Positions 44,268 to 55,834 of a stretch of DNA of 64,000 bases are shown in pieces. The position numbers were made by a program, and so were the translations under genes. The first letter of the stretch is position 1. Every line of letters starts with the position of its first letter. Below the pieces are notes generated by a model that did no database searches, was not told the origin of the DNA, and was given only the letters and a program-made list of their open reading frames with translations. The DNA comes from Pseudomonas vanderleydeniana (GTDB taxonomy: Bacteria > Pseudomonadota > Gammaproteobacteria > Pseudomonadales > Pseudomonadaceae): contig NZ_CP077093.1 in NCBI RefSeq assembly GCF_014268755.2, positions 2,158,001-2,222,000 on the forward strand, read 5' to 3'.

Positions 44268-45714
44268 AGGCGGTCACCCGGGTTTCGATGTGTGGCGTCT
44301 GCAGTTCGATGAAGTACTTGCGCAGCAGGTTCTGCGCGCTGAGCAGGCGGTACTCCTTGCTGGCGCGGAAGTCCGACAGCGGCGTGAAGTCCTCGGCCAG
44401 GGCTGCGCAGGCCTGTTCGAGGCTGGCCTGGCTCCAGGGTTGGCCGACCAGCGCGGCTTCACAGGCCCGGGCGCGTTTGGGAATTGCCGCCATGCCGCCG
44501 AAGGCGATCCGCGCCTCGGCGACCACGCCATGCTCGAGGCGCAGGTTGAACGCGGCACAGACCGCGGAGATATCGTCGTCGAGCCGCTTGGAGACCTTGT
44601 AGGCGCGGAACTGTCGTTCGGCGCTGGCCCTCGGCACGATGATTCTCTCGATGAATTCACTGTCCTGGCGGGCGGTCACCCGGTAGTCGATGAAATAGTC
44701 CTCCAGCGCCAGTGTGCGAGTGCCGGTGCCCTTGCGCAGCACCAGGTGTGCGCCTAGGGCGATCAGCAGGGGCGGTGAGTCACCGATCGGCGAGGCGTTG
44801 CCAATGTTGCCGCCAAGGGTGCCCTGGTTGCGGATCTGCAACGAGGCGAAGCGTTGCAGCAGTTCGCCGAAATCCGGGTACTCGTCCGCCAGGGCGGCAT
44901 GACAATCGGAGAGGGGAACTGCCGCCCCGATTTCCAGGCGGTCATCGAAACGTTTGATGCGCTTGAGTTCGGCGACCTGACTGACATGGATCATAACCGG
45001 CAGTGGACGGTGGAACTGGGTGACCTCCAGCGCCAGGTCGGTGCCACCGGCCAGCAGGCGGGCCTGCGGGTAAGACTCGTAGAGCTCGGCCAGGTCGGCG
45101 ACGGTCAGCGGCACCAGGCAGCGCTTGTCGCCGCTGTTCAACTCGCCGGTGTCGCTGGGGGCGATGGCCTTCAGGCGGGCGATGGTCTGCGCCTGGCGGG
45201 CATCGAACTGGTCGCCCGGCTTGTTGCAGCAGGCCTGTTCGGCAGCGGCGAGAATCGGCCGGTAGCCGGTGCAGCGGCACAGGTTGCCGGCCAGGGCTTC
45301 GTGGGCCTGATGACGGTCCGGGGCCTGGCTGTTCTTCTGCAGGGCGAACAGCGACATGACGAAACCCGGTGTGCAGAAGCCGCACTGCGAGCCGTGGCAG
45401 TCGACCATGGCCTGTTGCACGCTGTGCAGCTGGCCCTGGTGCTTGAGGTCCTCGACACTGATCAGCTGCTTGCCGTGCAGCGCGGCGACGAAGGTCAGGC
45501 AGGCGTTGAGGCTGCGATAACGAATGCGCTCGGTGCCGGTTTCATCGGTGTGCAGCTCGCCGACCACCACGGTACAGGCACCGCAGTCGCCACTGGCGCA
45601 GCCTTCCTTGGTGCCGGGGCGGCCCAGGTGTTCACGCAGGTAGTTGAGTACCGTCAGGTTCGGGTCCAGGGTGTGCTCGCTACGGAGTTCCTGGTTGAGA
45701 AGAAACTGGATCAC
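44260..45714 (-). CDS. xdhA: Xanthine dehydrogenase, FeS/FAD subunit
   Basis: The 484-residue small subunit holds two [2Fe-2S] clusters and FAD, passing electrons to NAD. Cluster Cys appear in CASGDCGACT near 38-47, CGFCTPGFVMS near 113-123, and CRCTGYRPI near 147-155. The FAD domain has LLAGGTDLAL near 223-232 and GNIGNASPIGDSPP near 300-313. The start codon is GTG (45712-45714), with GAGG about 6 bases before it. It is the first gene of the purine operon; operator-like palindromes lie 30-95 bases upstream. Confidence 0.96.
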   Translation of the reverse strand: MIQFLLNQELRSEHTLDPNLTVLNYLREHLGRPGTKEGCASGDCGACTVVVGELHTDETGTERIRYRSLNACLTFVAALHGKQLISVEDLKHQGQLHSVQQAMVDCHGSQCGFCTPGFVMSLFALQKNSQAPDRHQAHEALAGNLCRCTGYRPILAAAEQACCNKPGDQFDARQAQTIARLKAIAPSDTGELNSGDKRCLVPLTVADLAELYESYPQARLLAGGTDLALEVTQFHRPLPVMIHVSQVAELKRIKRFDDRLEIGAAVPLSDCHAALADEYPDFGELLQRFASLQIRNQGTLGGNIGNASPIGDSPPLLIALGAHLVLRKGTGTRTLALEDYFIDYRVTARQDSEFIERIIVPRASAERQFRAYKVSKRLDDDISAVCAAFNLRLEHGVVAEARIAFGGMAAIPKRARACEAALVGQPWSQASLEQACAALAEDFTPLSDFRASKEYRLLSAQNLLRKYFIELQTPHIETRVTAYV

Positions 45715-45743
45715 GGAAGGCCTCGCAGACTCATTATTATTGT

Positions 45744-45809
45744 TGACCGTTAGGGCAGAATCTATTGTTGTCTGACTTTTAGGTCAACAAAAATCTGACC
45801 GTAAGGTCA
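45744..45809. promoter_or_regulatory. Three operator-like dyads before xdhA
   Basis: A 14-bp dyad TGACC-N4-GGTCA recurs: TGACCGTTAGGGCA at 45744-45757, TGACTTTTAGGTCA at 45773-45786, and the perfect TGACCGTAAGGTCA at 45796-45809. Start-to-start distances are 29 and 23 bases. They fill the region where the xdhA promoter must lie, so a regulator of the purine genes probably binds here. Confidence 0.6.
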
Positions 45810-45912
45810 AGTTTTTACAAATACCGACAGGGAGCGGCTCTTCATGAAAGTCTAGCCCCGGATGAAATGCGTATTTCGTGCCAAATTCCGGCCATTTGGC
45901 GCTGCGCCATCA

Positions 45913-45930
45913 TGTAGCAATTGCGCTACA
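45913..45930. promoter_or_regulatory. Palindrome before the divergent GntR gene
   Basis: TGTAGC-AATTGC-GCTACA is a 6-6-6 dyad about 42 bases before the GntR start at 45972. Its place near the presumed promoter suggests autoregulation. It differs from the boxes near xdhA. Confidence 0.4.
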
Positions 45931-45971
45931 CTGCGCCGCTTGCACTGACCAAAGATTTTTGAAGGAAAACC

Positions 45972-46631
45972 ATGACGTTCAAGGCGCCGGACAGCCTCGC
46001 CGAGCAGATTGCTCACCACCTCGCCGAACGCATCATCCGCGGCGAACTCAAACCCGGGGAGCGCATCCAGGAACAGAAGGTCACGCTGGCACTCAATGTC
46101 AGCCGTGGCTCCGTGCGTGAAGCCTTGCTGATTCTCGAACGGCGCCACCTGATCGCGATCCTGCCACGCCGTGGCGCCCATGTGACCGAGTTGACCGCGC
46201 ACAAGGTGCAGAGCCTGTGCACATTGATGAGCGAGCTGTACATCCTGCTCGGCAACGCCGTGGCCCAGCGCTGGCAGGTGCAGGCCGACCTCGCGCCGTT
46301 CCTGCAGTTGCAACAGCGCCTGAGCGACAGCTACGAGCGCCAGGACATCCGCAGCTTCGTCGAAGACAGCTTCAATGTGATGCGCGCCGCGTATCCGTTC
46401 GCCGACAACCCGTACCTGCAGGAAACCGTCGAGAACCTGCAGCCGGCCATGAGTCGCGCCTACTACCTGGCGCTGGAGCGGCGCAAGGCGGAAATGAGCG
46501 AGTACCTGGAACTGTTCGCCCGCCTGCTGGCGGCGGTACTGGCCCGTGACCTGCCGCTGATTCGCTCGGTATTGGCCAGCTATGCCCAGCGCAGCTGTGA
46601 CATCGTGCTGTCTGCCCTGGCGGTCGACTAA
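45972..46631 (+). CDS. GntR family regulator, FCD domain (purine operon side)
   Basis: This 219-residue protein has a GntR winged helix (IIRGELKPGERIQEQKV, then NVSRGSVREALLILERR, residues about 18-58) and an FCD-like helical effector domain. It is divergent from xdhA, so control of the purine operon by a purine intermediate is a reasonable inference. AAGGAAAACC precedes the ATG. The stop is two bases before the smc start, so it may share transcription with smc in addition to its own role. Confidence 0.9.
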   Translation: MTFKAPDSLAEQIAHHLAERIIRGELKPGERIQEQKVTLALNVSRGSVREALLILERRHLIAILPRRGAHVTELTAHKVQSLCTLMSELYILLGNAVAQRWQVQADLAPFLQLQQRLSDSYERQDIRSFVEDSFNVMRAAYPFADNPYLQETVENLQPAMSRAYYLALERRKAEMSEYLELFARLLAAVLARDLPLIRSVLASYAQRSCDIVLSALAVD

Positions 46632-46633
46632 AC

Positions 46634-49600
46634 GTGCGGCTCAAGTGCATCAAGTTGGCGGGGTTCAAATCCTTCGTCGACCCGACCACGGTGACCTTCC
46701 CCAGCAACATGGCGGCCGTGGTCGGCCCCAACGGTTGCGGCAAGTCGAACATCATCGACGCCGTCCGTTGGGTGATGGGCGAGAGCTCGGCGAAGAACCT
46801 GCGCGGCGAGTCGATGACCGACGTCATCTTCAACGGCTCCACCAGCCGCAAGCCGGTCAGCCAGGCGAGCATCGAACTGGTGTTCGACAACTCCGACGGC
46901 ACCCTGGTCGGCGAGTACGCGGCCTATGCGGAAATCTCCATTCGCCGCAAGGTGACCCGCGACAGCCAGAACAGCTATTTCCTCAACGGCACCAAGTGCC
47001 GCCGCAAGGACATCACCGACATCTTCCTCGGCACGGGCCTCGGTCCGCGCAGCTACTCGATCATCGAGCAGGGGATGATCTCCAAGCTGATCGAGGCCAA
47101 GCCGGAAGACCTGCGCAATTTCATCGAGGAAGCCGCGGGGATCTCCAAGTACAAGGAGCGCCGGCGTGAGACGGAAAGCCGTATCCGCCGCACCCACGAG
47201 AACCTGGCGCGCCTGACCGACCTGCGCGAGGAACTCGAGCGCCAGCTCGAGCGCTTGCACCGCCAGGCCCAGGCCGCCGAGAAATACCAGGAATACAAGG
47301 CCGAGGAGCGCCAGCTCAAGGCACAGCTGTCGGCCTTGCGCTGGCAGGCGCTGAACGATCAGGTCGGCCAGCGCGAGTCGGTCATCGGCAACCAGGAAAT
47401 CAGCTTCGAAGCCTTGGTGGCCGAGCAGCGCAACGCCGATGCGAGCATCGAGCGCCTGCGTGATGGTCACCATGAATTGTCGGAACGTTTCAACCAGGTG
47501 CAGGGGCGGTTCTACTCGGTGGGTGGCGATATCGCCCGGGTCGAACAGAGCATCCAGCACGGCCAGCAGCGCCTGCGCCAGTTGCAGGACGACCTGCGCG
47601 AGGCCGAACGTTCGCGGCTGGAAACCGAGTCGCACCTGGGGCATGACCGCACCCTGCTGGCGACCCTTGGTGAAGAGTTGGCGATGCTCGAGCCCGAGCA
47701 GGAGCTGACCACCGCCGCCGCCGAAGAGGCGGCCGCCGTGTTGGAGCAATCCGAGGCCACCATGCATGGCTGGCAGGAGCAGTGGGACGGTTTCAACCTG
47801 CGCTCGTCCGAGCCGCGACGCCAGGCGGAAGTCCAGCAGTCGCGCATCCAGCAGTTGGAGGCCAGCCTGGAACGCCTGGCCGAGCGCCAGCGGCGCCTGG
47901 TCGAAGAGCGCGCCTTGCTCGCCGCCGACCCGGAAGACGAGGCGATTCTCGAACTGACCGAGCAACTGGCCGAGAGCGAACAGACCCTGGAAGACCTGCA
48001 GGCCAGCGAAGAAGGCCAGGTCGAGCGCCTGGAGCAACTGCGCCAGGACCTGCACAAGACCACCCAGGAGCAGCAACAGGCCCAGGGCGACCTGCAACGG
48101 CTGGTCGGCCGTCTCGCCTCCCTTGAGGCCTTGCAGCAGGCGGCGCTGGATCCGGGGACCGGCACCGCCGAATGGCTGCGTGATCAACAACTCGCCGAGC
48201 GTCCACGCCTGGCGCAGGGCCTGAAGGTCCAGCCCGGTTGGGAACTGGCGGTGGAAACCGTACTCGGCGCCGACCTGCAGGCGGTGCTGGTGGACAACTT
48301 CGCCGGGCTTGACCTCGGTGGTTTCCAGCAGGGCGACCTGCGCCTGCTGACCCCGACAGCGGAGGGCACGCGGATCGCCGGCAGCCTGCTGGAAAAGGTC
48401 GAGGCGGATATCGATCTGTCGCCGTGGCTGGGCCAGGTCAAACCGGTCGACAGCCTGGAGCAGGCCTTGGCCCTGCGGGGTCAATTGGCGGTGGGCGAAA
48501 GCCTGATCAGTCGTGATGGCTACTGGGTCGGTCGGCACTTCCTGCGGGTGCGTCGCGCCAGTGAAGCCGAAAGCGGCGTGCTCGCCCGTGGACAGGAAAT
48601 CGAGCAGCTGGGCCTGGATCGCGAAGCGCTGGAGGAAACCCTGGCCGCTCTCGAAACCAGGCTGCAAACCCTGCGTGCCACCCAGCGCCAGCAGGAAACC
48701 GGGCGTGAACATTTGCGCCGGCTGCTGCAGGACGAAGCCCGCCAGCAGGGTGAACTGAAAGCCAAGCTGTCTGCCGCCAGGGCCAAGGTCGAGCAGTTGC
48801 AACTGCGTCGTACCCGGCTCGATGAGGAGGTCGAAGAACTGGTCGCCCAGCGCGCGCAGGAGCATGAAGACATCGGCGAAGCCCGCCTGCAACTGCAGGA
48901 AGCGCTCGATACGATGGCGGTGGATGCCGAGCAGCGCGAGCTGCTGCTGGCTGAGCGTGACAGCCTGCGCGAGCGCCTCGACCGGGTGCGCCAGGAAGCT
49001 CGCCAGCACAAGGATCATGCGCACCAGCTGGCGGTCCGCCTGGGTTCGCTGAAGGCCCAGCACGACTCCACCCGCCAGGCCCTGGAACGCCTGGAGTTGC
49101 AATCGGAGCGCCTGACGGAAAAACGCGAGCAACTGAGCCTGAACCTGGAGGAGGGCGAAGCCCCGCTCGAGGAATTGCGCCTCAAGCTCGAGGAGTTGCT
49201 CGACCGGCGCATGAGCGTCGATGTCGAACTCAAGACCGCGCAGCTCGCCCTGGAAGATGCCGACCGCGAACTGCGCGATGCCGAGAAGCGCCGCAGCCAG
49301 GCCGAGCAGCAGGCCCAGCTGATCCGTGGCCAGCTCGAACAGCAGCGCATGGAATGGCAGGCCCTGACGGTGCGCCGCAAGGCCCTGCAGGATCAGTTGC
49401 TGGAAGACGGCTACGACCTGCACGGCGTGCTCGCCACCCTGGTCGCCGGGGCCAGCGAGAAGGAGGCCGAGGAAGAGCTCGAGCGCATTGCCGGGCGCAT
49501 CCAGCGCCTGGGGGCGATCAACCTCGCGGCCATCGACGAATATCGGCAACAATCGGAGCGTAAACGTTATCTGGATGCGCAGGACGCCGACCTGGTCGAA

Positions 49601-50122
49601 GCCCTGGAGACCCTGGAAAACGTCATCCGCAAGATCGACAAGGAAACCCGCAACCGCTTCAAGGACACCTTCGACCAGGTCAACGGTGGCCTACAAGCTT
49701 TGTTTCCAAAAGTGTTCGGTGGCGGCAGTGCCTACCTGGATCTGACCGGCGATGACCTGCTCGACACCGGCGTGACCATCATGGCGCGCCCCCCGGGGAA
49801 AAAGAACAGCACCATTCATTTGCTGTCCGGTGGCGAGAAGGCTTTGACGGCCTTGGCCCTGGTGTTCTCCATCTTCAAGTTGAACCCGGCACCGTTCTGT
49901 ATGCTCGACGAAGTTGACGCACCGCTGGATGACGCTAACGTTGGACGTTATGCCCGACTGGTCAAGGAAATGTCCGAGTCGGTTCAATTCATCTATATCA
50001 CCCACAACAAGATCGCCATGGAAATGGCTGATCAACTGATGGGTGTCACGATGCACGAACCTGGCTGTTCGCGGTTGGTGGCGGTGGATGTCGAGGAAGC
50101 GATGGCCATGGTCGACGCCTGA
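46634..50122 (+). CDS. smc: Chromosome segregation protein SMC
   Basis: SMC is the ATPase of the condensin complex and organises the chromosome. The 1162 residues show the full architecture: N-terminal Walker A (GPNGCGKSN near 32-40), long coiled coil (about 170-500), a hinge (about 500-660), a second coiled coil (about 670-1000), signature LSGGEKALTALAL near 1063-1075 and Walker B MLDEVDAPLDD near 1087-1097. The start is GTG, two bases after the GntR stop. No scpA/scpB are nearby, as usual. The big open frame on the opposite strand is a codon shadow. Confidence 0.97.
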   Translation: MRLKCIKLAGFKSFVDPTTVTFPSNMAAVVGPNGCGKSNIIDAVRWVMGESSAKNLRGESMTDVIFNGSTSRKPVSQASIELVFDNSDGTLVGEYAAYAEISIRRKVTRDSQNSYFLNGTKCRRKDITDIFLGTGLGPRSYSIIEQGMISKLIEAKPEDLRNFIEEAAGISKYKERRRETESRIRRTHENLARLTDLREELERQLERLHRQAQAAEKYQEYKAEERQLKAQLSALRWQALNDQVGQRESVIGNQEISFEALVAEQRNADASIERLRDGHHELSERFNQVQGRFYSVGGDIARVEQSIQHGQQRLRQLQDDLREAERSRLETESHLGHDRTLLATLGEELAMLEPEQELTTAAAEEAAAVLEQSEATMHGWQEQWDGFNLRSSEPRRQAEVQQSRIQQLEASLERLAERQRRLVEERALLAADPEDEAILELTEQLAESEQTLEDLQASEEGQVERLEQLRQDLHKTTQEQQQAQGDLQRLVGRLASLEALQQAALDPGTGTAEWLRDQQLAERPRLAQGLKVQPGWELAVETVLGADLQAVLVDNFAGLDLGGFQQGDLRLLTPTAEGTRIAGSLLEKVEADIDLSPWLGQVKPVDSLEQALALRGQLAVGESLISRDGYWVGRHFLRVRRASEAESGVLARGQEIEQLGLDREALEETLAALETRLQTLRATQRQQETGREHLRRLLQDEARQQGELKAKLSAARAKVEQLQLRRTRLDEEVEELVAQRAQEHEDIGEARLQLQEALDTMAVDAEQRELLLAERDSLRERLDRVRQEARQHKDHAHQLAVRLGSLKAQHDSTRQALERLELQSERLTEKREQLSLNLEEGEAPLEELRLKLEELLDRRMSVDVELKTAQLALEDADRELRDAEKRRSQAEQQAQLIRGQLEQQRMEWQALTVRRKALQDQLLEDGYDLHGVLATLVAGASEKEAEEELERIAGRIQRLGAINLAAIDEYRQQSERKRYLDAQDADLVEALETLENVIRKIDKETRNRFKDTFDQVNGGLQALFPKVFGGGSAYLDLTGDDLLDTGVTIMARPPGKKNSTIHLLSGGEKALTALALVFSIFKLNPAPFCMLDEVDAPLDDANVGRYARLVKEMSESVQFIYITHNKIAMEMADQLMGVTMHEPGCSRLVAVDVEEAMAMVDA

Positions 50123-50385
50123 TTCGGCGGCGGGCGAGGGCAACGGATTCAGGGCGCAAGGTGCTTTCCTCATGCCTTGCGGGAACTAGCACCGCTCATT
50201 GGGGACTTATTAATGCATACCCTGTACGACAGACGGTGTAAAGTTACCTTTGGTCGTGTTAATTTAATGTCCAATTTTCTTGTGCGTGGGAAAAAATGCC
50301 TGTCAGAACATAGAGTTGGCACCACGCTTTAAAGGGTTTTCCGCCCTTTCTTCATAGAACCATTATTTTAGAGGCACGGGATTAC

Positions 50386-51246
50386 ATGGAAATCGGTCTG
50401 CGCGAGTGGCTGATCGTCATCGGCATCATTGTCATCGCCGGTATTCTTTTTGATGGCTGGCGCCGGATGCGCGGTGGCAAGGGCAAGCTCAAGTTTCGTC
50501 TGGACCGCAGTCTTTCGAATCTGCCGGATGACGATAGCAACCCCGAACTGCTGGGTCCGGCCCGCGTGCTGGAAACCCAGAAGGAACCCGAACTGGATGA
50601 GCATGACCTGCCATCGGTGAGCATGCCGGCGCGTGAACCACGGGAAAAACCGTCCAAGCGTGGCAAGCGTGCGAGCGAGCCGACCCAGGGCGACCTGAAC
50701 CTTGACCTGGACGAGGAAGGCCCGAGCTTCAGCAGCCGTGATGACGACTTCGTCGATGACCACAAGCCGGCCCCGCGCCAGGACAAGGATCGTCAGGACA
50801 AGGACCAGCCCGCAGCCGAGGAAGTGCTGGTGATCAGCGTGATCAGCCGCGACCCGAATGGCTTCAAGGGCCCGGCGCTGCTGCAGAACATCCTCGAAAG
50901 CGGCCTGCGCTTCGGCGAGATGGACATCTTCCACCGCCACGAAAGCATGGCCGGCAACGGCGAGGTGCTGTTCTCCATGGCCAACGCGGTCAAGCCGGGC
51001 GTGTTCGACCTCGACGACATCGACCACTTCAGCACGCCGGCGGTGAGCTTCTTCCTCGGCCTGCCAGGCCCGCGTTATCCGAAGCAGGCTTTCGACGTGA
51101 TGGTTGCTGCGGCGCGCAAGCTGTCCCAGGAGCTCAATGGCGAGCTCAAGGACGACCAGCGCAGCGTGCTGACCGCCCAGACCATCGAGCACTACCGCCA
51201 GCGCATCGTCGAATTCGAACGTCGCGCGCTGACCCAGAAGCGCTGA
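50386..51246 (+). CDS. zipA: Cell division protein ZipA
   Basis: ZipA anchors FtsZ to the inner membrane at the division site. The 286-residue protein has an N-terminal membrane span ([14 protein letters not shown], about residues 7-20), a basic stretch, a charged, proline-containing linker (about 45-140) and the C-terminal FtsZ-binding domain (about 145-280, with [17 protein letters not shown] and [11 protein letters not shown]). Order smc-zipA-ligA is the standard Pseudomonas one. In the 263-base gap before it, AAAGGG/CCCTTT at 50331-50349 forms a modest hairpin that may end smc transcripts. Confidence 0.95.
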   Translation: MEIGLREWLIVIGIIVIAGILFDGWRRMRGGKGKLKFRLDRSLSNLPDDDSNPELLGPARVLETQKEPELDEHDLPSVSMPAREPREKPSKRGKRASEPTQGDLNLDLDEEGPSFSSRDDDFVDDHKPAPRQDKDRQDKDQPAAEEVLVISVISRDPNGFKGPALLQNILESGLRFGEMDIFHRHESMAGNGEVLFSMANAVKPGVFDLDDIDHFSTPAVSFFLGLPGPRYPKQAFDVMVAAARKLSQELNGELKDDQRSVLTAQTIEHYRQRIVEFERRALTQKR

Positions 51247-51265
51247 TCGATTGGACAGGCTTGCC

Positions 51266-51322
51266 GGCCTCTTTGCGGGCAAGCCAGATTCTGTAGGAGC
51301 CGGGCTTGCCCGCGAAGAGGCC
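51266..51322. repeat. REP inverted pair between zipA and ligA
   Basis: GGCCTCTTTGCGGGCAAGCC (51266-51285) faces GGGCTTGCCCGCGAAGAGGCC in part (51302-51322). A TGTAGGAGC motif usual in Pseudomonas REPs lies between. Confidence 0.85.
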
Positions 51323-51356
51323 CTCCAGCTCACCGCCGAAACCGCACTAACATATT

Positions 51357-53755
<2,399 letters not shown>

Positions 53756-53783
53756 CGCCCACTCAAACATGGCGGTGAATTCT

Positions 53784-54400
53784 GGTGGGCGCCGGTTGCC
53801 TGCTATTCACCCCGATGATCGTTCCCACGCTCCGCGTGGGAATGCAGCCGGTAACGTTCTACGTCACCAGGGCGGACGCGGAGCATCCTGGGAGGCATTC
53901 CCACGCAGAGCGTGGGAACGATCGGCAATCCTGGTGGGTGCCGGTTGTCTGTTATCCACCCCCGATGATCGTTCCCACGCTCCGCGTGGGAGTGCAGCCG
54001 GTGACGTTCTACGTCACCAGGGTGGGCGTGGAGCATCCTGGGAGGCATTCCCATGCAGAGCGTGGGAACGATCGGCAATCCTGTGGGCGCCGGTTGCCTG
54101 CTATTCACCCCGATGATCGTTCCCACGCTCCGCGTGGGAATGCAGCCGGTAACGTTCTACGTCACCAGAGCGGACGCGGAGCATCCTGGGAGGCATTCCC
54201 ACGCAGAGCGTGGGAATGATCGGCAATCCTGGTGGGTGCCGGTTGTCTGTTATCCACCCCCGATGATCGTTCCCACGCTCCGCGTGGGAATGCAGCCGGT
54301 GACGTTCTACGTCACCAGGGTGGACGTGGAGCATCCTGGGAGGCATTCCCATGCAAAGCGTGGGAACGATCGGCAATCCTGGTGGGTGCCGGTTGTCGGC
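53784..54400. repeat. Four-copy ~149-bp REP-containing array
   Basis: The same ~149-bp segment occurs four times; GATGATCGTTCCCACGCTCC begins at 53814, 53964, 54112 and 54262 (steps 150, 148, 150). Each copy holds a REP arm GATCGTTCCCACGCTCCGCG and its inverted partner (CGTGGGAACGATC end), with about 55 bases between. Copies 1 and 3 share TGCCTGCTATTCACCCC; copies 2 and 4 share TGTCTGTTATCCACCCC. The true unit that duplicated last is thus about 298 bp. Open frames through it, on both strands, are repeat artefacts. Confidence 0.95.
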
Positions 54401-54743
54401 AAGGTATCGGGCTGTCCACAAGCTTCTTGTCCGGCGCGATCATCATTGTGGGAGCTGAATTTATCCGCGAATACTTCCTCGCGAACACCGCTTGAATCAG
54501 CGGCTGCCAGACCTATGCTTGGCTAGCTTTTCACTGCCTGTCAGTCAGAAATATCCTCAACTGCAGCCGATTTTTCTGTTCGTCTACATCGCTGACCCTT
54601 CACGTGCTATCCGGGCCGAGAAGTGTGTCGCAGTCCTTCCTTGCAAACGCCAATTGTCGAAAGATCTCTTTAACTTGCGTGAAGTTTCCTAGAAAATCCC
54701 AACCCGTTGCGCCTGTTCCGACCGGGTACTAGTCTGCGTCTTG
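54401..54743. other. Gap with a solitary REP half, no gene seen
   Basis: A GTGGGAGCTGAATTTATCCG motif at about 54449 resembles one arm of the 39.5-kb REPIN and has no clear partner. The rest holds no open frame with a ribosome binding site and no recognisable signal. Confidence 0.5.
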
Positions 54744-54989
54744 TCACCGCAAAATCGGTGATACGGACGTGCAAGTCCGGACCGCAAGATCAGGCGTACT
54801 GTTCCTCCTGTACCTTCAGGCATCCTCATGTTTGAGGTTCGTGTCATGGCGGCTGTACGTGGGAGATCTTCGGGATCTGCCGGGTTTCCTATCTTGCCCC
54901 GGTCTTGCACACCTGCGTATGGCTGCCACCCTAAATCGCGTGCAAGCGGGCGGGTGATGGCTCCAAACCAGCAAGGTAGGAATAGCGCC
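54744..54989 (+). promoter_or_regulatory. Hairpin-rich leader of the DUF6124-type gene
   Basis: Several consecutive stems occur: TCACCG/CGGTGA at 54744-54761, CGGAC/GTCCG at 54764-54779, GATC-TTCG-GATC near 54866, and TGCCACCC pairing with GGGTGATGGC just before the ribosome binding site. The density of stems suggests a structured 5' region. Whether it is transcribed is not shown. Confidence 0.4.
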
Positions 54990-55304
54990 ATGTTCAAGAT
55001 CACCCCCAATCCCCCAACCGAAGACCTGTCATCCCCCGCCGGCCAATGCGCCGTCGACCGAGCGGTCGTTCACTACGAACTCTCTTCCCTGGTCGATCGT
55101 CACCCACGACTCGAATCGCCGAATCCCGAAGACGCCCTAGCCCAGATCCACGAAATCCTCCAGTCGGCTTCCGCGACCGCTTATGAATGCGCGGACCGCC
55201 TGCAAGGCACCACCCGCAAACTGGCCCTGGCCGTCGTCCATCTGGTGGACCTGGCCCAGACCCATGTCGACGAGCTTCTGGATGCAAAACAGATAACCAC
55301 CTGA
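54990..55304 (+). CDS. DUF6124/DUF3077-type small protein
   Basis: This 104-residue protein begins MFKITPNPP, a start typical of a Pseudomonas-restricted family (DUF6124, formerly grouped with DUF3077). The N-terminus is polar and proline-rich; the C-terminal part (about 55-100) is helical, with LQSASATAYECADRLQG and LALAVVHLVDLAQTHVDELL. There is no signal peptide or membrane span. AAGGTAGG lies about 9 bases before the ATG at 54990; the frame is open further upstream, but into a hairpin-rich leader. Function is unknown. Confidence 0.72.
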   Translation: MFKITPNPPTEDLSSPAGQCAVDRAVVHYELSSLVDRHPRLESPNPEDALAQIHEILQSASATAYECADRLQGTTRKLALAVVHLVDLAQTHVDELLDAKQITT

Positions 55305-55337
55305 CCCTGTTTGGCGGTTTCAGGGGCGGGACCTACC

Positions 55338-55437
55338 GGCCCATTCGCGGGCAAGCCGCGCTCCTACCGAGTCGTGTCGTCCGCTTATTTTGTGTGCGAC
55401 GCGAACCTGTAGGAGCGTGGCTTGCCCGCGAATGGCC
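55338..55437. repeat. REPIN between DUF6124-type gene and ffs
   Basis: The arm at 55338-55367 (CCATTCGCGGGCAAGCCGCG, then CTCCTAC) is nearly the reverse complement of 55409-55437 (GTAGGAGCGTGGCTTGCCCG, then CGAATGG). One mismatch; loop about 41 bases. Confidence 0.9.
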
Positions 55438-55561
55438 TCAACCCTTTGCCCCGTCCTGGATTCCCCCGCTGCTGGGCAGCACTTCAGGCCCGCTGTTGCT
55501 CCTGTGAGCCCTCCAGCAGACAAGTACTTGACCCTCATCGAATTTTTACGCCACCTGGCGG

Positions 55562-55589
55562 TTGTAACTTCCCGTTATCTAGGTACAAT
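55562..55589 (+). promoter_or_regulatory. Promoter of the 4.5S RNA gene
   Basis: TTGTAA (55562-55567) and TACAAT (55584-55589) are 16 bases apart. The predicted start near 55596 is about 25 bases before the mature RNA, followed by GC-rich sequence, so the 5' end is probably processed. Confidence 0.65.
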
Positions 55590-55621
55590 GGCGCGGCTCG
55601 CTGCCAGGCGAGTGTTGTTAT

Positions 55622-55734
55622 GGTGACCCCATCGGTCCCCCCGCAACGATTACCCGTTAACCTGGTCAGGCCCGGAAGGGAGCAGCCACAGCGGGAACAT
55701 TGTGTGCCGGGGTGTGGCTGGTGGGGTTGCCTCC
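55622..55734 (+). ncRNA. ffs: 4.5S RNA of the signal recognition particle
   Basis: This is the small bacterial SRP RNA, which pairs with Ffh to target membrane proteins. The conserved apical core is intact: GGTCAGGCCCGGAAGGGAGC followed by AGCC, with the GGAA tetraloop, and the CCGCAACG and GTGTGCCGGG stretches on the two sides. The ends pair (ACCCCA with TGGGGT). The approximate length of 113 nt matches the ~114 nt E. coli RNA. End points are estimated from that pairing. Confidence 0.93.
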
Positions 55735-55834
55735 ATCCTGTAAGTCTTTTTCAAGATTTCTTCCGTGAAAAGCATCGAAATGTGATGTTGTCAGGCCGAA
55801 TGGTCGTGTCATTTTACTTCATCTGAATTTTTGA

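Noticed and set aside
46628-49552. 974-codon open frame on the strand opposite to smc
   Set aside because: It mirrors smc codon by codon (GC-rich third positions), has no ribosome binding site and no family resemblance; smc is certain.
53784-54400. CRISPR array
   Set aside because: The intervals between REP arms are themselves repeated and not unique, so they are not spacers.
53769-54526. Open frames through the 53.8-54.4 kb repeats, with recurring SHAERGND peptides
   Set aside because: They are translations of palindromic REP arms on both strands, as seen in many misannotated Pseudomonas proteins.
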